Of a stretch of DNA of 64,000 bases, positions 11,888 to 23,414 are shown in pieces. The notes under the pieces were generated by a model. That model was not told where the DNA came from. It did no database searches and was given only the letters and a program-made list of their open reading frames with translations. Positions within the stretch are counted from its first letter, which is position 1. Every line of letters starts with the position of its first letter. Made by a program: the position numbers and the translations under genes. This stretch comes from Glossina fuscipes (lineage: Eukaryota > Arthropoda > Insecta > Diptera > Glossinidae), in NCBI RefSeq assembly GCF_014805625.2, contig NW_023998415.1:37487829-37551828 (forward strand), in the 5' to 3' direction.

Positions 11888-12989
11888 TTAAGGCGCCTCC
11901 TCACAAATTTCGACACCCTCATCTTCGTAGGTTGTCAGTGCTGGGGTTCTCAAATAACCTCCATGCAATTTGCTGTGTATGCAAATGTTGCGCAGCGCTG
12001 CTAAAACCTTCCCGAGTTTTCCCAGCTTCTTCGGGCTGCAGCAGGATTACATCAAGAGCGGAATAGCCCAGCGATGTAGAGATATGTTTAAATACTGTAG
12101 AAACATTTTCGAATTATTAATAATACTAACCTCTATACCCACCAATGCACCTTTCCACAATGTTCTTTGCTTTGCAATGGACTTCCTTGTTCTCTTCTTT
12201 TTTTTTTTAATTAGTGGCCTCGCTGAACAAAAAGATATTGTTCTTTGGCCGCTTACCGAGAAGTCAAGCGCTGCTATCGTGCCCATTCCAATGAGTTTCA
12301 ATCTCTTTCACCGGAGTTTCTGCACACATGCGTGCAAATCCGGTAATCATTTCATGGTCGCGAATGTAGGAATGAATGGTGAGTGCTAATGTTAATATTT
12401 CGTTTCAGCTCTCAATTAATGCAAATTGTTTCATTTTCCCCTGATTTGCATGAAATGCATATAGGCTTTCTATCAACATATCCAATCACGGTAGTAACTT
12501 ATAAAAATACTATAATGATCTTTTATTGTACAATAAAACGTTCAATTACCGCCTGAATTACAAAATTTCTGGCAAAATCACATCCTCGTGCCCGCGTTTG
12601 CGGTTCATTGGATCCACTATGCTAAAAAGTTCGATTTCCAACCCTTGTAATACGTATGATGCAACAGTTGATAACTTGCTTTATGCAATGCATACGGTAT
12701 GGTCGCTACACTTCAAAGTCACGCCTCAGCATAACGGCGGCTGTATATATGTACAACTCATAACGCCACTCTTAACAATTTTCCCGCGAGATAATGAAAA
12801 GCCCGTTTTGAAAATGCGGAACTGCTATACAAATCTACATACACTAACATAACATATTTATACGTTTTTGTGCATGTTAGACACAATTTACTTACCCGTT
12901 TCGAGATAGCAAGAGGAGAGCGGAAACACCCAGCAAAGCCTTTCCCGCTCGTATCGTGTGAGTGGTTTTTTGTGCGTCGCGGTTGTCAT
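11888..12989 (-). other. Possible three-exon gene, unrecognised, weak
   Basis: On the minus strand an ATG at 12989 (context AAAG before it) opens MTTATHKKPLTRYERERLCW, running to a strong GTAAGT donor after 12896. A second block, 12385-12257, starts after a CATTAG acceptor in matching phase (TIHSYIRDHEMITGFARMCA, then ETPVKEIETHWNGH) and ends at GTAAGC. A third block begins after CTACAG at 12094 in matching phase (SLGYSALDVILLQPEEAGKT) and stops at 11919. Another frame of the same block, entered from a CTGCAG acceptor at 12035, reads PKKLGKLGKVLAALRNICIH, then TYEDEGVEICEEAP and a stop at 11888. Splice phases chain, but a TGA at 12266-12264 interrupts exon 2 just before its donor. So this is a pseudogene, a wrong model, or chance. 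No family is recognised. Confidence 0.25.
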
Positions 12990-13534
12990 CTTTCTCCTCT
13001 TCAAGGAACGATCAAAATCGATGAAATTACGATAGATTGTGATGAAAATTCTTTAATTTAGATCGATACTTAAAAAAATTTATATTAATTTTTACCAAAT
13101 TTTTTCTTCTCACAATTCACCTATTCCTATTTTTTTTAATTATTTAAAATTTTTGAATTAATGATTCATTTTTTAACAGATGTTTTTCTACAAACGCAAC
13201 TCTAAAAGAGAAATTTTGCGGTCATTTCTATTGTTGTCAGATTTGACATAGCCCAGAGAGTGCATTTAACGGCAATCGCAAAGAAGTTTGCTTACATGAT
13301 TCGATTTTACTGGTGATTGTCAGCTGCTTACATGATTATCCCGCTAAGGTTGGCTTACGGTTATAGGCAATCGTATCGTTTTTGCATTTTGTATCGTACG
13401 GTAGCTCGATAACGAGAACCATAAACAGGCCCAAGTGCTTCTGTAGGTGTCATCGCCATTTACTATTACAGTCGTTCGAATTTCGAAGTGCAGGACCTAC
13501 TGTTGCTTCCATCGATATCGATCAGCTAATGGTC

Positions 13535-13677
13535 TTAGTCGACTTTGAAATACATTTCTCGATATGAGCTATCGGCTCTAATCTCGACATTGCCCATGTT
13601 TAGATCTTCGAAGAAATCAGAATCATTTTTTGTTGTTTTTTTCTTTGCACTCACTCTTCTGTAATATTGAAATAGTT
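13535..13677 (-). other. Short coding-like ORF, unrecognised
   Basis: The minus strand reads about 46 codons without a stop, with charged, non-repetitive text (NDSDFFEDLNMGNVEIRADS) ending in a stop at 13535. An ATTACAG acceptor-like site precedes it. It could be a terminal exon fragment or chance; no family is recognised and no partner exon was found. Confidence 0.15.
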
Positions 13678-13689
13678 ATTAACACTTTT

Positions 13690-14935
13690 ATAGTTATTAA
13701 TATTTTTGAGCAAAATAAAATGAAAAGACTTAATCTGCATAAAATACGTGGTTTAAGCAATCATTGCAGAAAGAGAACAGGATACACTTAAACATACACA
13801 TAAACACATAAGCGTGGATATCAACAAAAGGTAGACAGGTAAATGGTAGTAAGAGATATGCAGCAACCAGAAATGCGTCAAAAAATTACATTTAATAAGG
13901 GAACAATAATAAGACATGACACAAAAGCCACACCCTGCAAAAGAAGAAGACAAAGGATTATTTAATAGCGTTGCTGCCGTTAAATCCTTTATAAAATCAA
14001 GAATTTCTGTGGAATCAGAATATATACTGACAGCGTATAATTAAGAAATGCATGGGCACAAATGACAAGCACAAGTAAAGCATGGCATGGCAAGCTTTAC
14101 GAACAACGATAGCCAATTAAGACTCTAAGATAATAATAAGTTCACCTCTTCTTACTTAAAAATAAATTTATACCATCGATGATCAAAAATTTTCATTACT
14201 TCAGAGATCAAGTTGACACGAAATTTCTAGTGCTAATTATTAATACTTAATAAAATGACCCCTTTGAAGACTCTTTCACCATTCGGCTTTTTAAGGGTTC
14301 AAAAAATACACTACACTATTGTATCATCCTGTTTAAATCGGCTAAGAAAGTGAACTTTTTTCGGTGGATCTTATATATGTCTGCACAATGTTTGTGAACC
14401 GTTACGGCGACCTGATAAAAAAATGTTGGACGTGCGGCAGCTAGAAATTTGAAAAAGAGATTTGCTTACCAGCCTTTTACCGTCTATTTAGTCAATGTAT
14501 TTAGCTTAAACGCATGTATGTGTCACACATCTTCTTGGATATTTAGCTATAATGGATGACGTCTAACAATTGAGTGTTCGTAATGTTAGAAAAAGATGAC
14601 ATGGAAGCAAAACTATAATATATAACAAAGATGGATTCTTCAAAAGTGTTTCAACAGGTTTGCAATTCTATTTGAAGCGCCAAATAATGCGGGATCAAAT
14701 ATGTGTTGGAAAATCGAAGCTCGTATTTGAAAGTTACCTTTCGTTCGCAACGAAGTCGATAATAGAAATCTTTTTTATTACGCTCACGTTTCAGTTTCGT
14801 TGCTATCAATCCTGTGTAATTGAAAAAGCAGAAGAAAAGAAGCAAACTTTTGCTTATATTTATTTGTGGCTGTCTAAACCAAAAGGAGAAAATACTATTT
14901 CCGTTTGATTGTTGACATGCGCACATGCGCTTCAT
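13690..14935. other. AT-rich spacer, no gene seen
   Basis: Overlapping open frames at 14651-14935 occur on both strands and look like chance. No repeat copy or RNA gene was recognised. Confidence 0.45.
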
Positions 14936-14964
14936 CGTGAAGAAAAAAAGACATAATTAATTAA

Positions 14965-15135
14965 CCTCGTCCTGAACAATAACAATCGACAAAGCAGAGT
15001 GTGGTCCAAGGTGGTGTGATTAAAATCAACGGCAAGGAACATTTGACAGTTTCCAGAGGCAGATTCTACATACATTTCATGGGTGGATACTCTGTCTTCA
15101 TCCAGTCAGGACACAAGTTGTATTCCCAATCATAG
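14965..15135 (+). other. Coding-like fragment of unknown origin
   Basis: One plus-strand frame reads QGGVIKINGKEHLTVSRGRF followed by YIHFMGGYSVFIQSG and a stop at 15133-15135. The residue mix is protein-like and GC is higher than in the flanks. There is no clear splice donor. It lies 80 bp before the U6-LINE chimera, so it may be the old sequence into which that element inserted. No family is recognised. Confidence 0.25.
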
Positions 15136-15216
15136 AGTTTGGGAATAATTTTTAAAACGCATTCCCTCTCAATAAAGACATTTGCTTTGCTCCTAAGAAA
15201 CAAATTAATAAAATTA

Positions 15217-15233
15217 CTTCTTGCTACGGCAGA

Positions 15234-15273
<40 letters not shown>

Positions 15274-15323
15274 GGCCCCTGCGCAAGGATGACACGCAAA
15301 ATCGTGAAGCGTTCCACATTTTT
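15217..15323 (+). ncRNA. U6: U6 snRNA sequence (retro-copy, fused to LINE)
   Basis: The 107 bases match spliceosomal U6 snRNA from its 5' stem-loop to the terminal T run. The 5' stem, the ACAGAGA box (inside GATACAGAGAAGATTAGCAT), the AGC triad and the CACGCAAAATCGTGAAGCG 3' stem-loop are all present. The main departures are the first base (C for G) and one base in the 5' stem-loop (GCTACGGC for GCTTCGGC). U6 pairs with U4 and U2 and forms the spliceosome active site in the nucleus. No clear proximal sequence element or TATA box is seen in the 70 bases upstream, and LINE sequence begins immediately after the T run. So this is most probably a reverse-transcribed copy, not a working gene. Confidence 0.9.
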
Positions 15324-15329
15324 ATTAAA

Positions 15330-15836
15330 ATGTTATGGGTATCAAGTCACATCGGTTTACTGGGAAATGAGCAGGCTGATCGAGCGGCAAAGTATGCTGC
15401 TTCTGCTCCTCTAATTATGGATGATGTCATGGAAAAGTTGGATCTTCAAAGATACATTGGAAGAAAAGTTAAAGAGAAAATTGCAGAAGGAAATTTACAA
15501 TACCATCATCAACACTACTCTTGCATTAACCCTCAATTAACTCCACCTCTATATCCAACAAATGTTGAGAAAACCAAGATCCAAACATTTTCGAGAATTC
15601 GCCTTGGTCATACAATTGCAACTCACCAATGGATCCTGAAGAAGTCTTTTCCCCCAATCTGCTGTTGTGGACAAACTCTTACTATAAAGCACATTCTCTG
15701 CGACTGCCTCAACTTTTCCTTGGCTAGAAGTATTGCATTTGGAACGATTAACCCTTTGAACATCCTACAATCAGCTTCAGAACAGAATATCAATTCAATA
15801 TTTTACTTTATTAATATTACTAAGCTTATTATCTAA
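15330..15836 (+). pseudogene. LINE RNase H domain and C-terminus (5'-truncated)
   Basis: An open frame of 168 codons begins LWVSSHIGLLGNEQADRAAK, the C-terminal part of a type I RNase H domain, where the G-N-E-x-A-D motif supplies a catalytic Asp. It continues to RIRLGHTIATHQWIL and ICCCGQTLTIKHILCDCLNF, the cysteine-rich C-x-C...H...C tail found after RNase H in LOA/I-type LINEs. It then ends in a stop at 15834-15836. The frame is open throughout, so the insertion is relatively young compared with other LINEs here. The protein is 5'-truncated: endonuclease, RT and most of RNase H are absent, and it begins directly after U6. Any ATG use at 15330 is unlikely to be meaningful. Confidence 0.85.
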
Positions 15837-15969
15837 TATCCATTTATTTAAATTAGAGCCGATAGCCTGTGTTGCTAGTGCTCAATGTCTTTTTTTTAGT
15901 CTAAGAATTCAATTCATTAGTCTAAAATTAAAATAATAATAATAATACTTCGGATATATCTACAATGAC

Positions 15970-17950
15970 CGCTATTGCTGCCGACGCTGTCTTAAACAGT
16001 AGATACGCGGTCTACACATCTAGCAAACTTCGTGCGGCCCGAGGTATCTTTCCTATTGCCACGGATTTCACAGAAAAGTTGGGCTAAAAATATGCACAAT
16101 TTTGCGCAATTATCTGCAGGCCAGGACTCCACTCTAAATATCTTACATTCTATTACCGAAGAAAATAGCCCAATTCAATTGCTCCAGCGTTCGTAGCAAA
16201 ACAAAGCATCTCGAACAGTATCGTAACTGCAATGACATCTCAGTGACGTAGCGAACGTCTATTCCAAGCTTTTGCTCTCCTTAAACCTTATGATGCTTTC
16301 ACAATTAGAAATTGTAACGTCGTCAGAATGGTTTAATACGCGAGTTCTTCTTACCGTGATGGTGTAGTGACTTTTATCTCTGATAAGCTGACATACATTT
16401 GCATTTCCTCCCCTAGAAATTGCAAACCTACCGAAATTTGCATGTGTTTCGTCAACACAACCCTCGGTAACCTCCTGAGACTTAGTCGTTACGTTCCACC
16501 CAATTGCAGAAGATTTGATTCTGCTTTTAACCATTTGCTTCCAATTTAGATCCGAGTGGGCGTTCTCATTCGTAGGAATTTCGATATTTACAACGTATAC
16601 TGTGGTGGCAGTTCTTCAATTCACGAAGGCAGTAAAATTTAGGATGTTCTGGCAAACAACGATCTGGTTTTACTGGACGATGTCGCACCCACTTACCTTG
16701 GTTCGATCTCTTCCTACATTGACCTTTCGATTTTCGGCAGCACGCACTGTTTAGTCGAAACTGATTTACACCTGCACCCCCCATCTCATAATGTTTTTTA
16801 CGTTCCAAAAAATATCATACCTTCACCTCTCAATAATTCGGTCCGTAATATAATAAACTCCATTCGGTTGACCACCCTTTCTGGCTGTTTCTGCGACAAG
16901 TTGTCTAACGTTTTCACTGTCGCTTTTAGCAAAAAACATTAAAAAAAAACATATTTCCACAATCTCTGGAGGAACAGTACATGCAACTTGTTGTCAACAA
17001 ATGCAAAATGTTCCCATCAGTCAACATTAGCGCTTTAAGGTCCGCACTAGTCTACTTGAAACTACCAACCAGATTCTGCAGCTTGGTATACATACTCCTT
17101 CCCCACAAAAACAATCTAGTTCACAATAACGACCTCATCACGCACAGAAGGTCGCTTACGGATATTTAGAATCTGTACTAAATCCGACCTGATTCAACAT
17201 GCAAATAAATGACGTATTTAACTTGTTACCTGTGAATATTTGAATATTGGGATATGCAGACGACCTTATTATTCTCAGATCTCACCCTGATCTTGAATCG
17301 GTCAGATAAACCATGCAATCCGCCTTAAATGTCATTATTATCAACCTAAAATCTTGTCAGCTCTCGCTTTCCGTGCACCAGAAGATATGGGTAGCCTTCT
17401 CTAAGAAACGCAAACTACTTACCAGTACGCCACTTCACATCAATGGTTCCAATAGACCATACGTGAAATATTTAAACGTTTTATGGTTCACACTCATACA
17501 ATGCTTTTAACCGAAGAATGCATTGAAATCCGTATGTGGCGGGTTAGTGAATCGGGACATGCTTTTTCACTTTTATTGGACGTCTCAAAAGAGATCTTTT
17601 GAGGCGATCAATGGAGATGTATCCGTCTTGCTGTAGGTGCCGGGACACTCTCTGGGCTAAGAGTAAATGCCCAAGGTAATTCCTCTATCTAAGGGATTTT
17701 GTTTAAATGCCAAATGTTGTCATTAACAATATTTTATCTTTTGACAATCAGTTGGCTTTAAGTTTCATTCGCAATCTTACATTACCCAATCCATCTCACT
17801 CCTTTTTCCAAGTTATTGCACAGAATCTTCGTAATTTTAATATTCTAAAATTCGACAAACATCATGTAAAATTCCATGTGAATCACAAACCTTCCAACTT
17901 GTCATCAAAGCACAAAGTTGCTATTTAGATGTAATTAACCACGAGCCAGT
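15970..17950 (+). mobile_element. Decayed LINE ORF2 (endonuclease and RT)
   Basis: Plus-strand fragments in several frames give a LINE ORF2. Near 16270-16440 the apurinic-endonuclease-like part reads KPYDAFTIRNCNVV. At 16645-16740 the phrase NNDLVLLDDVAPTYLGSISS then YIDLSI matches the late endonuclease block (usually N-D-L...L-N-D..PT....S.IDLT). The usual S-D-H of the next motif is degraded. At 17250-17290 the RT catalytic box is intact as GYADDLIILRSHPDLES, followed by LSLSVHQKIWVAFSKKRKLL and then PLHINGSNRPYVKYLNVLWF. 17700-17930 (NLTLPNPSHSFFQVIAQNL) resembles the RT-RNase H linker. Numerous stops and shifts show it is dead. It may be the same family as the chimera upstream, but a shared 3' UTR is not seen here. 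Confidence 0.75.
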
Positions 17951-17954
17951 AAAG

Positions 17955-18650
17955 TTCGAAAGTTCGAAAATTTTCTGAGAGAAAATGGACACTTCGTGAT
18001 GTAAGAATTGACACCCGTTTAAATAAACACTTCTCGTTAAAGTTATTAGTATGTTTTTCAAAATAATGAAACTGACAATTGTATTATTTTTAAAACAATA
18101 AATATAGCGCCTTTCCCGTGTTCGAGTGTGTTTAGCTCGACGTCGCCATGTTCCGGTGGCCGCATTTAAAAATTTGCAAAGTAATGATGATTTCGATCAA
18201 AACGAGGATTTAATCTAAGGGACAGAAAATGCAAGGCCGCAAGATTAAATGCAAGATCGTAGATAATGTGGCTTAGCCAGATTTTCTCTTCTAATTCAGT
18301 GAGAAGACTTGTTAAACTTTTCCTAAGTCGCTATTGTTTTTAAGGCAATTTTAATTATAAGCGGTGTAACGAATTGAGAAACTAATAAAGATTTAATACA
18401 AATCTTACAGTGACTAACAAAGAAGTAGGGCCACGTTATGAAAGATTTAAACATACCATTCAAAATGGATGTATGAAGGCGTGTATAAAGAAAAAGAACT
18501 CGAACTGCAAAAGTTTGATTATTGCCTTTGAAGTGATACAAGATAGATACAAGATTTTAAATTGGATTACAACGTTACGTAGACGATCAAATGTATTTTT
18601 TAATGTATTTGTATTATGATTTATGATTTTTAATATTGAATGCTTGTGAT
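17955..18650. other. Spacer; GC-rich patch at 18110-18215
   Basis: Most of this is AT-rich. The patch around 18110-18170 is unusually GC-rich and one frame reads RRRHVPVAAFKNLQSNDDFD before a stop near 18220. Without a good splice donor or family match it is left unassigned. Confidence 0.35.
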
Positions 18651-18655
18651 TGCAG

Positions 18656-18752
18656 GTCACCGTCCGAGGAGCGATCGAATGAACTGCAACATTTCATTGC
18701 GAACCATCCCGAAAGGGCGCGAAACTACAACCAGAGCCGAGCCCAGGAACAG
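18656..18752 (+). other. Candidate internal coding exon, unrecognised
   Basis: A TTGCAG acceptor is followed by 97 bases that are markedly GC-richer than the surrounding DNA and end at a good CAG|GTGAAA donor. One frame is open throughout: SPSEERSNELQHFIANHPER, then ARNYNQSRAQEQ. If real, it is an internal exon (phase 1 in) of a host gene with very long introns, on the plus strand. No partner exon was identified. The alternative is an ancient transposon fragment. Confidence 0.35.
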
Positions 18753-18759
18753 GTGAAAA

Positions 18760-19640
18760 CTAAATAAACTGTAAAACGAGACTAGCTTTTAATTAAATTC
18801 CATGGGTTTCCCCAACAAAGCAGCCGCAGATTAAAGGAAAGTAAATAACTTAGATACAAATTCCATTTCAATATTCTATTTGCAATTATCTACATTTTTT
18901 ATTTACACTTGTCGCCTTTGATCTGGACGGACTATAAGTACCGAACTATAAATAAGATAAGCCACAAAAAATTATGTTTGAAGAAATCTGGAGGATGGCT
19001 GAACGAACACCTAAAACTGACTGACAATCAGGAAGACACTGTACACACTTAGAAAATTTAAAACGAATTTTCTGCTTTGCTTTGGGTTTGTTTATTAATT
19101 AGTTTACTTTTAAATTTTTTGGTGCAGCTATTTGTAAGCAAAACCATTTTTTGTGGAGCAAATTTTTTTTTCTTTAAACAATCACTACTAACCCAAAACG
19201 TTACCTATTTAGATTTCGAGTAATTTGACAGGCTCGAGAGAGTGTATTTAATAGCTGTTGTGCATACGTCACCTCAAAAAAACCATTAGCTATCAGACAA
19301 TGCTGAAAGCTATCATTGCGAGCAATAACAAGGAATCAGTAAACGAAGAAACATCCTTTGAGTAGGAGACGAACAAGGATACTCGAGCATTCGTCCAGCA
19401 ACATAGGTAGCCATCTAGGGTAATGTAATCAAACAAGCGAAACTTGTTCATGTGATTCTATCTAAGTGTTTATAAGAGATACTTGCATGTACTTTGGTCA
19501 GCGACATCCATTAGTGAAAATGATAAAGTAATGCAAAGCATCAATCTATACAACAGTTAAACTCGATGATTTTAACCTTTCCCTACGTAACGTAAATGAC
19601 ACTTTTCCATTTAGTATTATTGTATTACTCAGTGTATATA
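18760..19640. other. AT-rich spacer, nothing recognised
   Basis: No gene, repeat family member or RNA was recognised before the mariner remnant. Confidence 0.45.
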
Positions 19641-19649
19641 CAGACGCTA

Positions 19650-20575
19650 ATCATGCAACGCTCAAAATTGCACTCAAGAAACCCGCTCCCGAAGCCCATT
19701 AAACACTTTTAGAAGCTTAGAGCGATGCCACTCCATCATATCCCAATTGCCGGTTTTGATTTCAATGGCTTAAAAGTGGATTATTGGACGAATACTCTAT
19801 TCAAACTCTCCAAGAACTTTCGCATAGGTTAGCAGTTGACGAATCAGCTGTCTTTAGACGTATACATGTGATGGCAAAGATCACAAAGGAGGGAAAATGG
19901 CTACGATATGAATTGACTGAAAATGCCATTTCGAACCGCTTCAACATTGCGATGTCATTGTTTCCCAGACAAAAAAATAAAGAAAAGATTTCAGTGGTAT
20001 ATGGGTTAGTCCAGGGGAGCGATCCACATAAACCCCGAAGCAGCATATTTATGGTCATAAAGTTTTGCTGTGCATATGGTGGGGTCGGCACGGTGTATTG
20101 CGATCTGGTAAAATCGAATGAAACTGTTAATGCAGATGTCTACGGACGTTAACGTAATAAGTTGAACGATGTTTTGTTGCAAAAAACATTGACAATAGCG
20201 GTTAACAGACGCAAAGTCATTCTCTTGCATGGCAAAGCTCGGGCACATGCTGCGAGAATTGTTAAGAATTCATTAGTGCAGCTCGAATGGGAAGCTCTGC
20301 CGAGCCGAGGGTACTCAGCAGACATAGCGCGTTCTGATTACTATTTATTCAGACCGATGCAGCATGGTTTAGCTGGCATGCGGTTTCGATATGCTTAAGA
20401 ATTGCGAAAAGGGGTCGATGATTGAATCGTCATCAAACTAACATTGTTCTTCCGACACGGTATCTCCATGTTGGCAGAAAGATACGTAAAGAGTGGTGAA
20501 AAATGATGGAAAATATTTTGCTTAATATATATTGTAGCAGTTTTTCTCAATAAATATCTTTTTCTTGTGATTAAA
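19650..20575 (+). mobile_element. Dead mariner transposon
   Basis: Two plus-strand frames, 19784-20152 and about 20180-20398, together give a mariner-type transposase. The first reads QTLQELSHRLAVDESAVFRR, IHVMAKITKEGKWLRYELTE and NAISNRFNIAM, matching the mariner helix-turn-helix linker and the W-V-P-H-E-L signature. The second reads RRKVILLHGKARAHAARIVK and SADIARSDYYLFRPMQHGLA. In the catalytic D,D34D set, the second Asp (normally LLHDNARPH) is Gly, while the SDY Asp remains. The region around the first Asp is deleted or shifted, and SPDLAPSDY has become SADIARSDY. The enzyme is therefore inactive. Flanking terminal repeats could not be placed with confidence. Confidence 0.85.
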
Positions 20576-20579
20576 TAAT

Positions 20580-22890
20580 CAATGCAAGCATCTAACATAT
20601 GTTGCTTGGATAGAAAGGGTGAAAGAGTGGGTAAAGCAAACAGCTTCTTATTCGGCACAGTTTTATTTACCTGAGTTTTCGATCGACATGATGACAATGA
20701 TGTTGATGATACTGATGACGATGATCTGCTATATTTCAAAGTAATTATATGTCTTACATGTACATATAAAGATACTTATTTATTTTTTCTTTTTTTTGCC
20801 TACAAATGAAAAGGCTATTAGTTAAAACAAAACGGTATAAGCATAACTGGTAAATTTTTCCCGGTATCTTTTGCTGATTATAACTACGGTTTCGATGTTA
20901 TTGAGGATTTGCAGTCAATGCGCCTATTCCGTTAATTACGCTATGCTTCTCATTTAACGCCTTCGCAAAATTTACTTTAATGAATGATGAAAGATATCCG
21001 CGCATACATGCATTATGCACACGGTAAGGTTTTTGTAGTCGCATTTATTGGCTTAAATTTGTATTGTATTGTCTACGTGCTTCTAAATTGTCTCACTTGA
21101 GCGAATCGCTGCATTTTTGTTTAAAAAATATATGAATATCTGTATATGTGCGTCAACTATATGCAAAGCGAAACAGCTCATTTTATCTATTTATTTTCTA
21201 GTTCGCAGAGAAATTTCGAACAATTTGACCTATAAGCGCATTTATAACCGTAAATATGGTTATGTTCAGTATTTTATTTTCACTCCCATTATCTATTTGA
21301 CTTCACGCAACAATTGTCTTTAATTTGTTCTCTTAATATTGAAAGTAATTGTGATAATGATGTTTTAGTTCGTAGTATTTAACTAGACAAGCGAAGCAAA
21401 GATTTATTTAATTTAGTAAAGCGCTGAGAAAGACTGAAAGTTGAAAATTACAGAAAATTGAATAGTTATTTTTTTAATGGGTAAAGGCGGTACATTTTTA
21501 AATTGCGTAATGATATATATAATATATTTATATCCGGCTAATTCCTAATACATTTTATATTTTAGGTCAGTTGGAATATATAATGCAAAGTTGTTCATTT
21601 CAGTTTTAATTAATGCATTCATTGTATGTCTAAAAAGAGGTTATCGGCCGAATCTTTTAGTGCCCATTGCAAGTTTTTTCAGGATATCTGATTGAAAGGT
21701 AGAGGGAAAATTAATTTTTTTGATATATCGATCACGTATATCGTGGCAATGCATAACTTAGATGAAAAGATTTTCCTCTCCTTTACTTTTTTAGTTGAAG
21801 GTTCGCCTTCGTTGCGATTGAAAAACAAATAAGGAGAAAAATATTAAATTATTAATCATTTCCAGCGCCAAGATTTAATAGACCTAAAACCGCATTTATC
21901 CGCATATAAATCATAGATCATATACAGAGATTGATTTTACTTAAGGTAAATTGAGGACGAAGTTTGATGCCCTAATTAACAACTTTACATAATTCGAAAA
22001 AGAAGAAAAATTACTTGTTTTGCGGTTAAGCTTGCTTTTACCAATATCCAGATATTAAGATTCCTATGTCGTAAGCGTGATTTTAAAAATCAGGCAAAGG
22101 GACATATCTAAATCGATTAGTTTGTTGAGTATATTGTTTCCATCGTCTCATCGCGAAAAATAAAAAAATCGAACAGCAACCATATCAACCAAATCGGGAG
22201 CTACAACAAAGATACAAAAATATTCTGCAGCTTAACTGGAATACTGGAATTGGAGTCTGCTCAAAAAACCTGTTTCAACTGACGGGATAAACGAATGATT
22301 AAGATAATGCTTTAAATACAGCTCATGTGCGCATCTCTTTCCTGCATATAAAATAAATTGAAAATGTATTATATTTGTATTAAATAGCAAAATTTCAATT
22401 AGTATTTTTAGAAAATCGTTACTGATTAAAATGCAACCTTACTTAAGATAATGTACTAAATGTTAAATATATTAAATATTTGGATTGAAGGTAATAATCA
22501 AAAATGACTCTATATGCATTAAGGAAATTCAGTTTATATTCACAATCTGGTAACTCTCAAGAAAGCTGGAAAAAATAACAACAAAAGTTAATTATTGTTA
22601 CAAAGCTAAACTTCAAAGAGACATAAATGAAGCAAAAACGTATTAAGGAATACAAGGAAATAACACAAAGTAACGCAATCAAAAACAGTATGCATATGCG
22701 CGCATCCTGCAGGCCGAGGCACCCGAGGGTTAATTGGTATGCATAGATGATAGTTTTAATTAATACAATTGAATACGAAATCGTAAAGCCGCAAGGTAAA
22801 CATATGCATATATGCGCGTACATATGAAAAATCTAAGAAAAACCGAAAAATTAATGAGAGAGGGAGAGCGAGGAAGAGAGAAAAAAGAAG
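20580..22890. other. AT-rich non-coding DNA
   Basis: No gene is supported. Several short open frames are translations of AT-rich DNA. No transposon landmark was recognised. Confidence 0.45.
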
Positions 22891-22894
22891 TTAA

Positions 22895-23220
22895 AGTCAA
22901 GCCAGAGACAATCAAATGGCAAGACGGTGCAACATTTTGTTCAAAGTTCAATTTGAGAGATTATTATGGACTTTTTGGGTTTCCATTATCAAAAACGGTA
23001 GTCTCCCAGACAATAAATATCGTAGCACTTTGACTGCTTGTTGTTCTTTCATCTTCATTATTTGTATGGGCAAAGATTCTGCCTATAATTTTTTGATATA
23101 AAGTTACATTCTCTCAAACGTTTGCAAAGCAAAAGCACATATTATTTTGGGTTTTTAAGTGCATACGCGCTATGGTATGCACATAAGTGTATATGTACGA
23201 AAAAAACCAAACAGTAGGTG
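22895..23220 (+). repeat. Dispersed repeat family F, copy 1
   Basis: Landmarks: GACGGTGCAACATTTTGTTC, then a TTGACTGCTTGTTGTTCTTTC block, ATTATTTGTATGGGCAAAGA, TCTCAAACG-TTGCAAAGC, and a TTTTTAAGTGCATACGCGCT block. Other copies are at 31775-32015 (+), 33770-34115 (-), 37320-37840 (-), 62825-63090 (+) and 63440-63880 (-). Plus and minus copies pair around spacers, as terminal inverted repeats do. Confidence 0.7.
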
Positions 23221-23414
23221 TCCATATTTTCAATATAGAACGTAAGTCATTTTACACGGCGCCCACTTATTTTATATTATTTTTTCATTATTTATATTCT
23301 AAAATTTGTGCTCCACATGTAATATAGTTTTCGAAAAATAATTATTATATAATCACAATAATTAAATAAATGAACCAATACCAATAAAATATTAAAAAAT
23401 TCTTCTAATCCTAT

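Larger units (their letters stand above)
15217..15951 (+). mobile_element. U6-LINE chimeric retro-insertion
   Basis: A full-length U6 copy is followed without a gap by the 3' part of an RNase H-bearing LINE and its 3' UTR, ending in (AAT)n at 15931-15947. The sequence TACTTC occurs at 15215-15220, overlapping the first U6 bases, and again at 15946-15951, and can be read as a 6-bp target-site duplication. This layout is expected when the LINE reverse transcriptase jumps from its own RNA to U6 RNA while copying at the target. The parallel is known from mammalian U6-L1 chimeras; the application here is inference. Confidence 0.8.

Noticed and set aside
18111..18220. GC-rich patch as an exon upstream of 18656
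   Set aside because: The frame ends in a stop and no convincing donor joins it in phase to the 18656 block.
20395..20739. 114-codon minus-strand ORF
   Set aside because: Overlaps the antisense of the mariner 3' region and is serine/threonine-rich from low-complexity GAT/CAT DNA; no family match.
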